NCBI RefSeq assembly: GCF_014466955.1
Contig: NZ_AP023396.1
Location: forward strand, 4,340,001-4,404,000
Reading direction: 5' to 3'
Length of the DNA stretch: 64,000 bases
From: Nocardia wallacei
GTDB taxonomy: Bacteria; Actinomycetota; Actinomycetes; Mycobacteriales; Mycobacteriaceae
A program made the position numbers and the translations under genes. The stretch's first letter is position 1, and each line of letters starts with the position of its first letter. This document shows, one piece after another, positions 36,646-45,445 of the stretch. Below the pieces are notes generated by a model. The model made no database searches, had not been told where the DNA came from, and was given only the letters and a program-made list of their open reading frames with translations.

Positions 36646-38555
36646 TGCTGCACCTCGAATTTCCAGTCGATCGCGTACCGGCCGAGTGTCGCCTCGGCCG
36701 TAGTCCGGTCGGTCTCGGGAGCGACCGTGACGGTAGCGAGAATCGTTCCGTCGTCGACCACGGTGCTGATGCCGGCAATGCCGGAGATCGTGGCGAGCGC
36801 ATCGAGCAGCTCACGGCGGGTCGCGTCCGCGCGCAGCCCGAGCTTGTAGGGTTTGCCGACATCGGTGACGGGCAGCGCGTCGAGGATCGTGACGGTTCTG
36901 GGCGCGGCCGCGCGTTCGCATACGCGCTCGGCGGCCCACGCCACCAGTTCCTCCTCGGTGACATCGGTACCGGAGGTGACGACGTAGGCGACCGGAACCT
37001 CACCGGCGTGCGCGTCCGGTCTGCCCACCGCTGCGGCCGCGCTGACCCGCGGGTGGCTCAGCAACGCGTCCTCGATGATCGCCGGATCGATATTGTGCCC
37101 GCCACGGATGATGAGATCCTTTGCGCGACCGTGCAAATGAATGAATCCGTCGTCATCGAGGTGAGCCAGATCTCCGGTGCTGAGCCAGCCGTCGACCACG
37201 GTGCCCAGTACATCCAGATGATGGCCGCGTTCGTCATGGCCGGTCACATACCCGGCGAAAACCGTGGGCCCGCTGATCACCAGCACACCGGTCTCCCCCA
37301 CCGGCAGCCGCTGCCACGGCCCGTCCTCGGCGGTACGGACGACCCCGACCTGCTGATAGGGCATGCGCTGCCCGACCGCGCCGGGTCGCGGCAGGTCGGG
37401 GAAGCTGCGCGCGGTCGCGCAGGTGGCTTCGGTGAGTCCGTAGCCCTCGACCAGGGTCACCCCGGTATGGCGCTGGAAGTTCTCCCGCACCGCAGGTGGC
37501 AATGGCGAAGCTCCGACCATCGCGTAGCGCAGGCTCGAGATATCGGCGTCCACGCGACATTGCGACAGCACCGCGTACACCGTCGGCACCGCGCTCATCG
37601 CGGCGATTCCGTAGTGCGCCACTATCTTCCAGAACTGCCCGTACAACGCGATATCCCGGTAACCCAGCGGACCGGCCCACACCACCGGCTGTCCGCGGAA
37701 CAGCGGCGCGAGCAGGGTGACGACCAACGCGTTGACGTGGAACAGCGGCAGCGCGGCGAAGATCGCCGATTCCTCGTCGAGCAGGGAGTTGGCGGCGATC
37801 ATCCATGCGTTGGCGACCTCACCGGAGTGACGGTGCGCCGCCAGCTTCGGCACACCGGTCGTCCCGCCGGTATGGAACAACGCCGCCAGGTCCGCGGCCG
37901 CCGGTGGCTCTCCGCGAAACCCGGTCGAATCATGTGCGGCGGCAAGAACATCGAGGTAGCCGATCAGCAGATCCCCGATGGCGGGCAGGAGCGGAGCAGG
38001 ATCGGGGGCGGCCGTCGGACGCAAGACCAGCAAAGCATCCACGAGTCCCTGGGCAGCCAGCTCGCTTGCCGCGGACCAGGTATCGGGTGCCAGTTCCGGG
38101 CCGGCGCAGATCAGGACCCGGGCTCCCGAACGGCGCAGCAGCTCGGCGATGTGGTGGGGTGACAGGCCGCCGTTGATCGGCGCGGCGATGCCCGCCAGCT
38201 GCGCGGCGAGGGTGGCGGGGATCAACTGTGCACAGTTGGGCGCGATGAGCGCGACCGCGTCGGTGCGGCGCACTCCCAGCTCGTGCAGCAGGTTGGCATA
38301 CCGATGGACGTCAGCGAGCAGTTCGGAGTAGGTGCGCCGCAACGGCTCTCGCCAATGCTCCGCGTCCGGCAGCACGGTCACCGCGGTCCTTTCGGGCCAT
38401 CGTGTCGCCGCGCGGGTCAGCAGGTCGTAGGTGGTTTCGGGTAGCCCGCGTGCCGCCAACGGCACGGCTTCGATGGCCGTGAGGTCTTCCGGCCCGGCAT
38501 AGCGGGGCCAGAGCAGTTCCTCGGCCGAGGTCGCGATTACCGATTGGTCGGTCAT
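36642..38555 (-). CDS. AMP-dependent acyl-CoA synthetase/ligase
   Basis: 637 residues. The phosphate-binding loop is LFHTGGTTGVPK near residue 220. The adenylate motif is EGYGLTEATCA, the hinge region contains STGDLAHLDDDGF, and the acyl-adenylate Lys is in TDVGKPYKLGL. It activates a carboxylic acid to its CoA thioester through an AMP intermediate. In this operon it probably loads an aryl or alkyl carboxylate, either the substrate or a ring-cleavage product. It overlaps both neighbouring genes by 4 bp. Confidence 0.9.
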   Translation of the reverse strand: MTDQSVIATSAEELLWPRYAGPEDLTAIEAVPLAARGLPETTYDLLTRAATRWPERTAVTVLPDAEHWREPLRRTYSELLADVHRYANLLHELGVRRTDAVALIAPNCAQLIPATLAAQLAGIAAPINGGLSPHHIAELLRRSGARVLICAGPELAPDTWSAASELAAQGLVDALLVLRPTAAPDPAPLLPAIGDLLIGYLDVLAAAHDSTGFRGEPPAAADLAALFHTGGTTGVPKLAAHRHSGEVANAWMIAANSLLDEESAIFAALPLFHVNALVVTLLAPLFRGQPVVWAGPLGYRDIALYGQFWKIVAHYGIAAMSAVPTVYAVLSQCRVDADISSLRYAMVGASPLPPAVRENFQRHTGVTLVEGYGLTEATCATARSFPDLPRPGAVGQRMPYQQVGVVRTAEDGPWQRLPVGETGVLVISGPTVFAGYVTGHDERGHHLDVLGTVVDGWLSTGDLAHLDDDGFIHLHGRAKDLIIRGGHNIDPAIIEDALLSHPRVSAAAAVGRPDAHAGEVPVAYVVTSGTDVTEEELVAWAAERVCERAAAPRTVTILDALPVTDVGKPYKLGLRADATRRELLDALATISGIAGISTVVDDGTILATVTVAPETDRTTAEATLGRYAIDWKFEVQQ

Positions 38556-39490
38556 CGGGCGTACCTCACGATCGTGTGCTGACGGCCCAGGTCGATGGCG
38601 CCGTCGTCGGTTGCGATCGCCGCCTCGACCACGTCGCCCTCCTTCAGATACTTCGGATTCTTGGCCTGGCCCTGGAAGAACAACCTCCACTTGACCTTCG
38701 GCGGTAGCAGCGAGCCGATGATTTCCGCCGCCTTCGGTGGCGCGCTGATGGCGGTACCGACGGGAGTGCCGGTCAGCAACAGGTCTCCGACATCCATCCG
38801 CTGAAAACGAGTCAGCGCCCGCAGGGTCTCCAACGGCCGATAGATCATGTCCGCGACGGTCATGTCCTGCCGGAGCTGGCCGTTGACCCACAGCCGCAGC
38901 CGCAGATCCTCGAACCGCTTCAGCTCATCGGCGTCCAGCAGCACCAGCTCCGGTCCGACCGGAGTGAAGGTCGGGTACGATTTACCCTCGTAGAACTGGG
39001 TTTTCGGCAATTGCACGTCGCGCGCCGAAACATCGTTCGTCACAACCAAACCCGCGACGAACTCCGCCACATTCTCCGTCGTGACCTGCGCGCCCACCGG
39101 CATGTCGCGGCCGAAGACGAGGCCGATCTCCACTTCGTAATCGAGCAGACGCACGTGTGCGGGCCGCACGATGTCGTCGTGGGGTCCGCTGATCGATCCG
39201 GAAGCCTTGCGGAAGAACGTCAACGGTACCGTCTCGGGGTCCATGCCCGAGTCCTTCACGTGGGAGACGAAATTCGTCATCTGCGCCACGACGCGGCATG
39301 GCGCGGTCACCGGCGAGATCAGCGAAAGACTCTCCACCGGGACGGCTTCCGCGCTGGAGGCTGCGGTGCGGATCGCCGCACGGTCGGCCAACAGCTCCCC
39401 GGTGGTCGTCGCGACCGTGTCGATGCGAGCCGCGCCCGCAGGTGTTCGCACCCACCAGGCATCGGCGGTGCGGAGGACGGATATGGTCAT
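38552..39490 (-). CDS. Fumarylacetoacetate hydrolase (FAH)-family enzyme
   Basis: 312 residues. The metal-binding core is visible: LDYEVEIGLVFGRDM, the Asp in VVTNDVSARDVQ, GKSYPTFTPVGPELV and LLLTGTPVG. The family includes fumarylacetoacetases, 2-oxo-hept-3-ene-dioate hydratases and acylpyruvate hydrolases. In an operon with an extradiol dioxygenase it most likely hydrolyses or isomerises the meta-cleavage product. ATGA overlaps occur on both sides. Confidence 0.9.
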   Translation of the reverse strand: MTISVLRTADAWWVRTPAGAARIDTVATTTGELLADRAAIRTAASSAEAVPVESLSLISPVTAPCRVVAQMTNFVSHVKDSGMDPETVPLTFFRKASGSISGPHDDIVRPAHVRLLDYEVEIGLVFGRDMPVGAQVTTENVAEFVAGLVVTNDVSARDVQLPKTQFYEGKSYPTFTPVGPELVLLDADELKRFEDLRLRLWVNGQLRQDMTVADMIYRPLETLRALTRFQRMDVGDLLLTGTPVGTAISAPPKAAEIIGSLLPPKVKWRLFFQGQAKNPKYLKEGDVVEAAIATDDGAIDLGRQHTIVRYAR

Positions 39491-40623
39491 GAACCGGCTA
39501 CTTTCAACAGGCCGCGCAGGCGGCGAAGATCGAATTCGTTGTCCCCGCGCAACGCTCCGGCGATCGCGCGCAACTCGCGCAGCGATTCGGCGCCGGGCTT
39601 GATGCCGAGGAAGTCCTTGGTCGCCGGCGGACCCCACTGCACCAGGCCGGAAGCACTCATCGGCGCCCACCCCGGCTCGAGGGTGCAGTCGAACATGTCG
39701 CCGTCGCTGAAGTGCTCGACCAGGAAGCCGTCGGGATCGCGCCAGTAATCGAAGATCTGACTGCCCTGAATATGGCGCCCTATCCCCCACGATCGGCGAT
39801 AGCCCTGCTCACGCAGGTATTCACCACCGGCCGCGAGCGCATCGATGTCGGCGACCTGATACGCCGAGTGCAGGTAGCGGTTCGACGGTCCCAATGTCAG
39901 CGCCAGTGTGTGGTGATCCGCGGGTACCGAACCGCGGTCGCAGCGGATGAAGCTCATGACCGGACCGCGGTCACGCTGACCCGGGTAATAGAGGAAGTCG
40001 CTGACGATCAGACCCAGATTCTCCAGATACCAATCGAGAGCCTCCCGATATCGCGTCGTCTGGACCACCACGTGACCGAGCCGCCGCACGCGCGCCGGCA
40101 CCCGAGGCGGCCGCTGGGTGTCGTTGACGCGCGGCACCTCATGCCCGACATTGAGCAGGCGCGGCCGCTGGGCGGGCAGCGCCTCCAGTTCGTGGGTATC
40201 GGCGACAACCCGCACACGCAAGCGGCTCGGGTCCACGAGATCAACGGTCGACCCGCCCAACGACTCCGGCAGCGCCGCCACGGCTCGCGCATCGGTCGCT
40301 TCCGCGAGACGCAGCAGGTCGGTGGAATCAGCGGCATAGAAGGCCGGACCGACGAAACGCGAACGCCCGCCACGGCGGATGAGGACGCAGGGCGAGCCAG
40401 GGTCGGTTCCGCGGAGTTGCACCTCGTCGGCCGTCCGCATCGCGGTCACGAAGCCGAAAGCGTGGGCGAAGGTTTCCGCCGCATCCAGATCGGGCTTCTC
40501 GAACTCCAGCCAGGCCAGGTCGAGCACCTTGATCACGGGATTGCGCGCACGTCCGGGGTGCTCTCCCGCCAGCGCGCCATGCTCGCTGTGCAACCCGGTG
40601 TGCGCATCGTGATGGCCGTTCAT
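39487..40623 (-). CDS. Extradiol ring-cleavage dioxygenase (VOC/BphC type)
   Basis: 378 residues with two VOC repeats. Iron ligands appear in the C-terminal half: His in GHVVVQTTRYRE, His in YLHSAYQVADID and Glu in FLVEHFSDGD. An ADHHTLAL segment holds the catalytic His region. This arrangement is type I extradiol dioxygenase, which opens a catechol next to its hydroxyls. The ATG at 40623 (MNGHHDAHTG) has GGGGG upstream. It is the first gene of the eight-gene operon and faces a TetR gene. Confidence 0.88.
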   Translation of the reverse strand: MNGHHDAHTGLHSEHGALAGEHPGRARNPVIKVLDLAWLEFEKPDLDAAETFAHAFGFVTAMRTADEVQLRGTDPGSPCVLIRRGGRSRFVGPAFYAADSTDLLRLAEATDARAVAALPESLGGSTVDLVDPSRLRVRVVADTHELEALPAQRPRLLNVGHEVPRVNDTQRPPRVPARVRRLGHVVVQTTRYREALDWYLENLGLIVSDFLYYPGQRDRGPVMSFIRCDRGSVPADHHTLALTLGPSNRYLHSAYQVADIDALAAGGEYLREQGYRRSWGIGRHIQGSQIFDYWRDPDGFLVEHFSDGDMFDCTLEPGWAPMSASGLVQWGPPATKDFLGIKPGAESLRELRAIAGALRGDNEFDLRRLRGLLKVAGS

Positions 40624-40644
40624 CGACCACCCCCTTCCATGTAC

Positions 40645-40693
40645 TGACGGTATCGTCACTTACGAGAGAGACGTCAGTCAAGAGAAACTGACG
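40645..40693. promoter_or_regulatory. Two TGACG-based inverted repeats between divergent operon and TetR
   Basis: First site: TGACG-GTAT-CGTCA at 40645-40658. Second: CGTCAGT (40672-40678) and ACTGACG (40687-40693) with an 8-bp spacer. Both use the same half-site TGACG and lie between the dioxygenase and TetR starts, as expected for operators of the TetR protein. Confidence 0.6.
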
Positions 40694-40754
40694 ATTTCTT
40701 CAAAATTGAGCGGAAAGGCTATGATGCGGGCACGTACGCCAGAGAGGTGAATCG

Positions 40755-41414
40755 ATGACCGCAGGCAACGGCTCGGCGCCCAACCGCCTCGAACGCCGCA
40801 AGGCACGCACCCGTGCCGCACTGGTCGCGGCGGCACAATCCCTACTGGCCGAGGGCAAGCTCAACGTGCCGATCCTCGAGATCACCCAGGCCGCCGACGT
40901 CGGGATGGGATCGTTCTACAACCATTTCTCCAGCCGCGAGGAACTGTTCCGAACCGCCATCGAGGAGGCGCTCGATCACCACGGCGCACTCCTGGACCTG
41001 TTGTGCGAAGGCGTGGAAGATCCAGCCCAGGTCTTCGCGCAAAGCTTTCGCCTCACCGGCCGCCTGCACCGCCGGCTCCCCACCCTCAGCAAGGTCCTTC
41101 TCAACGACGGACTCAACCTCGCGAGCTCGAACAAGGGTCTCGCTCCCCGCGCCCGGCGTGACATCGAGGCCGCGGCCAGCGCCGGGCGCTTCGACGTTCG
41201 AGACCCGGAGCTGGCCATGACCGTCGTCGCCGGCGCCGCAATATGCCTCGGGCAGCTGCTTCACACCCACCCCGAACGCGACGACGCCGAGGCCGCCGAT
41301 CAAGTAGCCGAGGACCTCCTGCGGATGTTCGGCCTCCCGCCCGAGGAAGCTCGTGAAATCTGCCGACGCCCCTTACCCGCACTGGATCAACCACTCGGCA
41401 ACTCGGCTGCCTAG
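40755..41414 (+). CDS. TetR-family regulator of the aromatic operon
   Basis: 219 residues. HTH from ARTRAALVAAAQSLLA to VGMGSFYNHFSSREELF. The C-terminal domain ends LLRMFGLPPEEAREICRRPL, nearly the same as the TetR at 14514-15182. Divergent orientation and the paired TGACG repeats support control of the minus-strand catabolic operon, probably de-repressed by a pathway compound. Confidence 0.9.
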   Translation: MTAGNGSAPNRLERRKARTRAALVAAAQSLLAEGKLNVPILEITQAADVGMGSFYNHFSSREELFRTAIEEALDHHGALLDLLCEGVEDPAQVFAQSFRLTGRLHRRLPTLSKVLLNDGLNLASSNKGLAPRARRDIEAAASAGRFDVRDPELAMTVVAGAAICLGQLLHTHPERDDAEAADQVAEDLLRMFGLPPEEAREICRRPLPALDQPLGNSAA

Positions 41415-41649
41415 ACCCGAACCCGAGGAGCGTGAGCGGACCGCAATCGGAAAACGCCACCGCATCAGCGAGCAGTCCCTCGCATTGGGGCGGGAATGCG
41501 GCGTCTACTCCAAGCCCTCGGCCGGCGTGCTCGACGGCGGAGTCTTGCGTACCCGGCGAATGCCGGAGCGTAGAAAGGCGCCGCCAGCGACACGCTGCCC
41601 GGCGCGGGTGCCCTGTGGTCTCGGCTCGCGGCAAGGTCGTCGCGAAGGT

Positions 41650-41808
41650 GCGAACGCGAGTGCACACGTCGTCCTCGGCTGTGATGGCGCCAACGGATTC
41701 ACCCGCGACGCGGTCGACGTCCAGTTGGTCGGCTCCGAGCGATCACCACCAGCGCGTTGCGTGCGGGTGCTGCGTCCAGCCGATCGGTTTCACGGCAGTA
41801 CGCTCTAG
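41650..41808 (+). pseudogene. Fragment of an FAD-dependent aromatic hydroxylase
   Basis: The frame encodes ASAHVVLGCDGANGFTRDAV, the internal DG motif of PheA/MhpA-type hydroxylases (compare VLGCDGANSLVRAA in the gene at 34727). The flavin-binding N-terminus and the GD motif are not found around it. It is a deletion remnant next to the TetR gene, suggesting that the catabolic locus once held another hydroxylase. Confidence 0.5.
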
Positions 41809-42181
41809 CCACCCGGCGTTTCCGCGGTGGTGGCGCCGCACTGCCGGTCGGATGTGTCTCTTTCATCGGCGCCGCGCATGTTGTCTTCGTGCGCACCGCT
41901 ATGAAAGCAAGCGCGCGCAGCCTAATCATCCTGTCGAGATCGAGGTATCCGCTATCTGCACATAAAGAGGCCGCCGAATGATCTTGACATTATGGATATA
42001 CACAGTGCGATTATTGCCGATTTCCAGGCTCGAGCAATTGTGGACATCCATCATAGTTTCCGCAGGCGCCCATTGGATGAGCCAAATCAGGACGAGTGGC
42101 GAGTACCCGCCGGATCGATGTGTTGTGATCAATCAGTCCCGAAACCGGGGCGTGTCAGATGGAACAACCAAGGATCAGTGT
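41809..42181. other. Intergenic stretch without a supported gene
   Basis: 373 bp, noticeably AT-richer toward 41940-42080 than the rest of the window. No gene or clear repeat was seen. It should contain the promoter of the secreted peptide; AAGGA lies just before the 42182 start. Confidence 0.35.
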
Positions 42182-42373
42182 ATGAAATCCCAAATTATCC
42201 GTCCGCTCGTAGTCGCCGGGCTCGCATTGTCCGTCGTTTCCCTGGGGGGCGGCATGGCGTCGGCGGAGAGCGACGGCGTAACCATTGCGGACGCCGTCAA
42301 CCCGGTCGCGGGCTCCGTGGAGCTTTGTGTCCCGGTCCCCCTCGGCCCGGTAGAGTTCAGCCTGTGTCTGTAA
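42182..42373 (+). CDS. Small secreted protein
   Basis: 63 residues: a clear signal peptide (MKSQIIRPLVVAGLALSVVS, cleavage after GMASAE) and a mature part of about 34 residues ending ELCVPVPLGPVEFSLCL. Two Cys could form a disulfide. Similar short exported proteins with a CVPVPLG-like end are familiar in Nocardia genomes, but the function is unknown. AAGGA precedes the ATG. Confidence 0.65.
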   Translation: MKSQIIRPLVVAGLALSVVSLGGGMASAESDGVTIADAVNPVAGSVELCVPVPLGPVEFSLCL

Positions 42374-42682
42374 CCGGCTGATGTGAGTCCTGTGCGGCGG
42401 TGGCGTGGAGATTCGTCACCGCCGCCCGGGGTCGATGTGCTGCTATTCCGCTGGAAGCCGAGCGGAATACGAACCCAGCCTAGAATGACGGTTCCCTTCA
42501 CGGCAGGCACACGGTAATAGCGGCCCATTGCCACACGCCGGCCCTGGCGAGGATTGTTAGATTCTCCAAAATCGCCGGGCATCCCTGCTCTGTTGTCACA
42601 AGCTCAGAGCCGGATGTGAGCGCCCGGTCTCGCGGTAGCGTGGGGCCCTGCCCAATGGCTTGTGGGTAGGAAAGGAATTACC
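42374..42682. other. Intergenic stretch without a supported gene
   Basis: 309 bp between the secreted peptide and the PucR-type gene. Nothing but the ribosome binding site AAAGGA (42671-42676) of the next gene was recognised. Confidence 0.35.
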
Positions 42683-43951
42683 ATGCCTGTCGTAACCTCT
42701 TCCGAACCGTTTCTGACCTCCTCGGGTCGGCCGGTGTCAAGTCCGTTGAAGGATGTACGGACCGTTTCCCGACAAATGGTCGGACATTTCATCGAGAACG
42801 TCGTGCCGTGTGCGACATTGCCTGGCGAAGCGCTGAACGGCGATGTTACTACCATTACGAGGGTATGTTTGGAGCTAACCAGGAGTATGCTCGACGGCCG
42901 TGATCTTCCAGGCCGCACCGAGCGGGTGCAGGCCGCAGCGGAGGGGTGGGCGCGGGAAGGAATCCCGATCGATACCATCCAGCATGCTATACACGAAGGT
43001 TTCAAGCTCGGATTCGACCTCATTCTGGCGAATGGCACCACTCATGATCATGCGACCATGGCAGGGGTCGCGCGACGTTTGATGGACGCTCTGGACATGA
43101 TCACCTCGGCTGTGTCTGTCGCTTATGTCCGCGAACTGCGTTCGGTGGTCAGCGAGCACCACACCGCGGTTCATACCTTGACTTCGGCACTGCTGGGCGG
43201 ACAGAGCACCTCTACGATGGTCCGCGAATGCGGTATCGAACTGGCCGATCACTATCATGTCGTCGCGCTGGACCTTCCGCCGCATCCAGAAGAGCTCGAT
43301 TCCGCGCTCGACGCGAATGTGGTTGCCCGCCGAAAATTGCGGCGGGTTCAGGCAGAGCTGGCCAACCGGTGCGATGGCAAGGTCCTGTCTCTGTTGAGTG
43401 TCGACGGCGGCACACTCCTGCTACCCAGCCCAGACTTCTCCGACGCGGATCTCGACCAATTGATCGCGCGACTGTCCGATGCGGCACAGGTACCGGTCAG
43501 AGCTGTAGCGATGACCTCACCGCCATCGGAGATCCCGCAGGTCGCCGAGCAAGTTCATGAGCTCGTCGAAATCGCCCATCGGCTGCGCGGTGCAAGCAAA
43601 GTATACCGTCCGCACGAATTGGCATTCGAGTATCAATTGACCCGGCCCGGACCCGCGCGCGACTATCTGAGTTCAGTGCTCGATTCCCTCGAAGCCCATC
43701 CGGAACTGCTGCGGACGCTGCAAGTGCATATGGAAACCAATATGCAGCGCAACCGTTCGGCCAGAAGACTCCATGTGCACACGAATACCGTCGATTACCG
43801 GCTGAAGCGAATCAGGCAGATCACAGGATTCGACCCTACCGATCTCACCGGCCTATGCCACCTGAGAGCGGCATTGTTGATTCGCGCGCACCGCTGGCCA
43901 CGCTCACGGCCCGCCGATTCCACAATTGGCAACCCATCGCACACATGTTGA
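42683..43951 (+). CDS. PucR/CdaR-type transcriptional regulator
   Basis: 422 residues. The C-terminal PucR HTH is distinctive: LLRTLQVHMETNMQRNRSAR followed by LHVHTNTVDYRLKRIRQITG. The middle resembles the GGDEF-like domain of CdaR regulators, and the helical N-terminus (TVSRQMVGHFIENVVP, EGIPIDTIQHAIHEGFKLG) matches the RsbT-co-antagonist-like domain common in actinobacterial members. ATG at 42683 with AAAGGA upstream. The target is unknown; no structural genes sit next to it. Confidence 0.88.
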   Translation: MPVVTSSEPFLTSSGRPVSSPLKDVRTVSRQMVGHFIENVVPCATLPGEALNGDVTTITRVCLELTRSMLDGRDLPGRTERVQAAAEGWAREGIPIDTIQHAIHEGFKLGFDLILANGTTHDHATMAGVARRLMDALDMITSAVSVAYVRELRSVVSEHHTAVHTLTSALLGGQSTSTMVRECGIELADHYHVVALDLPPHPEELDSALDANVVARRKLRRVQAELANRCDGKVLSLLSVDGGTLLLPSPDFSDADLDQLIARLSDAAQVPVRAVAMTSPPSEIPQVAEQVHELVEIAHRLRGASKVYRPHELAFEYQLTRPGPARDYLSSVLDSLEAHPELLRTLQVHMETNMQRNRSARRLHVHTNTVDYRLKRIRQITGFDPTDLTGLCHLRAALLIRAHRWPRSRPADSTIGNPSHTC

Positions 43952-44135
43952 GCGAGCCGACATTCCCGCAGTGATCAGCGCGGTACGCTGGCCGCTTTAT
44001 CGCGTCCCGGTGAGCAGGATGGGCACGCGCTGGCGGTCGCTGCCGTGCCTGTACCGGCCACCTCGCCGGTCGTGACATCAGAGTCCATGTGCCGACTGCT
44101 TGGTTCGGATCCAGACCGTTGTGATGGTCGCCCCG

Positions 44136-44714
44136 TCAGGCTGGGTCAAGGGACATGGGATAAACGGTAGGGCCTCTCTTGATTTTGATTTCCTGGTTCT
44201 GCACGAAGCCGAGGTGTTCGTAGAACGGTCGGTTCTTCGGGTGAGTGGCGATGAGGAAGCAGGTGTCGTTGGTGTCGGCGAGCCGTGTTCTGATCAGTTG
44301 CGTAGCGTGGTTCTGCCCGCGGGCCGCAGGGAGAGTTCCGATCGCCGCGAGGTAGAAATGCGGTTCGGCGGGTCTGGCATTGCCCATCTGTGCCGCTGCG
44401 GCCAGTGCGCGAGGTATGGCCGTGCCGAGAGTCTTGATGAGAGTCCGTGGCTCGAGCGGGGGCGAGGCTGTGGTGGGCGTCTCCCACAGAGCGACGGCGA
44501 CCATGCGGTTGGAGTGGTCACGAGCTACGTCCACGATGCCGTCGCGGTGCCGTGATCTCACGCGCCATGCCCAAAAGTGCGGCAGGTGCCTACGGCGTCG
44601 ATCAGCGTTGGGCCAGAAGTACGTCATGAGCGGGTCGTCGGCGAAAGCGGTGGCAAGTACCGCGGCTGCGGCCGGGACGTCCGGGCCGTTCGGGTCGGCG
44701 TCGTCACTGTTCAC
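44136..44714 (-). CDS. GNAT-family N-acetyltransferase
   Basis: 192 residues with GTG start at 44714 preceded by GGAG. N-terminal AAAVLATAFADDPLMTYFWP is typical of GNATs acting on small molecules or antibiotics. Motif A is AAIGTLPAARGQNHATQLIR, where the usual Q/R-x2-G-x-G is altered to RGQNHA; motif B is THPKNRPFYEHLGF. The altered pyrophosphate loop may weaken acetyl-CoA binding. It stands alone. Confidence 0.8.
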   Translation of the reverse strand: MNSDDADPNGPDVPAAAAVLATAFADDPLMTYFWPNADRRRRHLPHFWAWRVRSRHRDGIVDVARDHSNRMVAVALWETPTTASPPLEPRTLIKTLGTAIPRALAAAAQMGNARPAEPHFYLAAIGTLPAARGQNHATQLIRTRLADTNDTCFLIATHPKNRPFYEHLGFVQNQEIKIKRGPTVYPMSLDPA

Positions 44715-44916
44715 GAATGACTCCTGTCCTGTACGACGCCGCTGAGCGTAGCGCCCGGTCGGCTGAACTGGTTTCCGTCGAGATCGCGACCTCGGGACGG
44801 TCGCGTTCCGCCGGAGCGTCGCCGCCTGTCGTGTTGCGGTATGCCGCGAACGGCCCGCCCTGTCGCTGCTGCCGGATGTATGACCTCCATGACCGCCGGG
44901 TAGGAGGAATGTCGGC

Positions 44917-45111
44917 TCAGGTGCTGAGCCAGGCGTTGACCTCATCGAGATCACCGGTGACGATGCGGGCTCCGTCGGTTTTGTCGAGCAGATGCCACAC
45001 GGCCGGTTCGCGGCACGCACCGCCCACGGGCGCGAGCCGATACCCCAGGCGGGCTGCGCGAGCGGCCACCATCGGCACCGGGTTGTCAGCTGTCTCGAAT
45101 TCCGGCATCAT
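44917..45111 (-). CDS. Small hypothetical protein
   Basis: 64 residues: MMPEFETADNPVPMVAARAA to a C-terminal GARIVTGDLDEVNAWLST. Mixed alpha/beta composition and an AAAGGGG upstream of the start support a real gene. No motif is recognised. It precedes the acetyltransferase gene on the same strand by about 200 bp. Confidence 0.5.
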   Translation of the reverse strand: MMPEFETADNPVPMVAARAARLGYRLAPVGGACREPAVWHLLDKTDGARIVTGDLDEVNAWLST

Positions 45112-45305
45112 ACGAACCCCTTTGGAGCGTCGACAGATTCAACAAACCATCAGCAACTCGCACGCGCCAGGATAGAGGTACGGCAACCGCAGCAACGCGC
45201 GTTGTGATAAATCGCGGTTAACTCTCCTTGTGCCCTGACTGCCGCGTGACCGCGGCTCATCATGGATCGGTACGTGACCAAGACCCACCTCGGTGGCCCG
45301 GGATT

Positions 45306-45399
45306 CTATTGGTGCAGCTGGTTTCCGCCGTCGATGACGACTTCGACTACCGGACTTGCTCTGTTGCGCCCGCTGAGTAGGCCGAAGACATTGATGGCG
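45306..45399 (-). pseudogene. C-terminal remnant of a short-chain dehydrogenase
   Basis: A frame of about 30 codons reads INVFGLLSGRNRASPVVEVV then IDGGNQLHQ and a stop. The ending resembles SDR C-termini (VIDGG), and INVFGLL resembles the middle strand, as if most of the gene was deleted. It lies next to a quinone oxidoreductase gene. The identification is tentative. Confidence 0.3.
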
Positions 45400-45445
45400 A
45401 GTCACTCGATGACCCCTCGTTCAGGCGGGGCAGCCGCAGCGGGTG

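Noticed and set aside
36366..38162. A 598-codon plus-strand open frame
   Set aside because: Antisense to the acyl-CoA synthetase and DoxX-like genes, with arginine/glycine/histidine-rich composition and no motif.
45139..45405. An 88-codon minus-strand frame
   Set aside because: Composition is not protein-like; the overlapping SDR-like C-terminal frame is the more credible, though still weak, reading.
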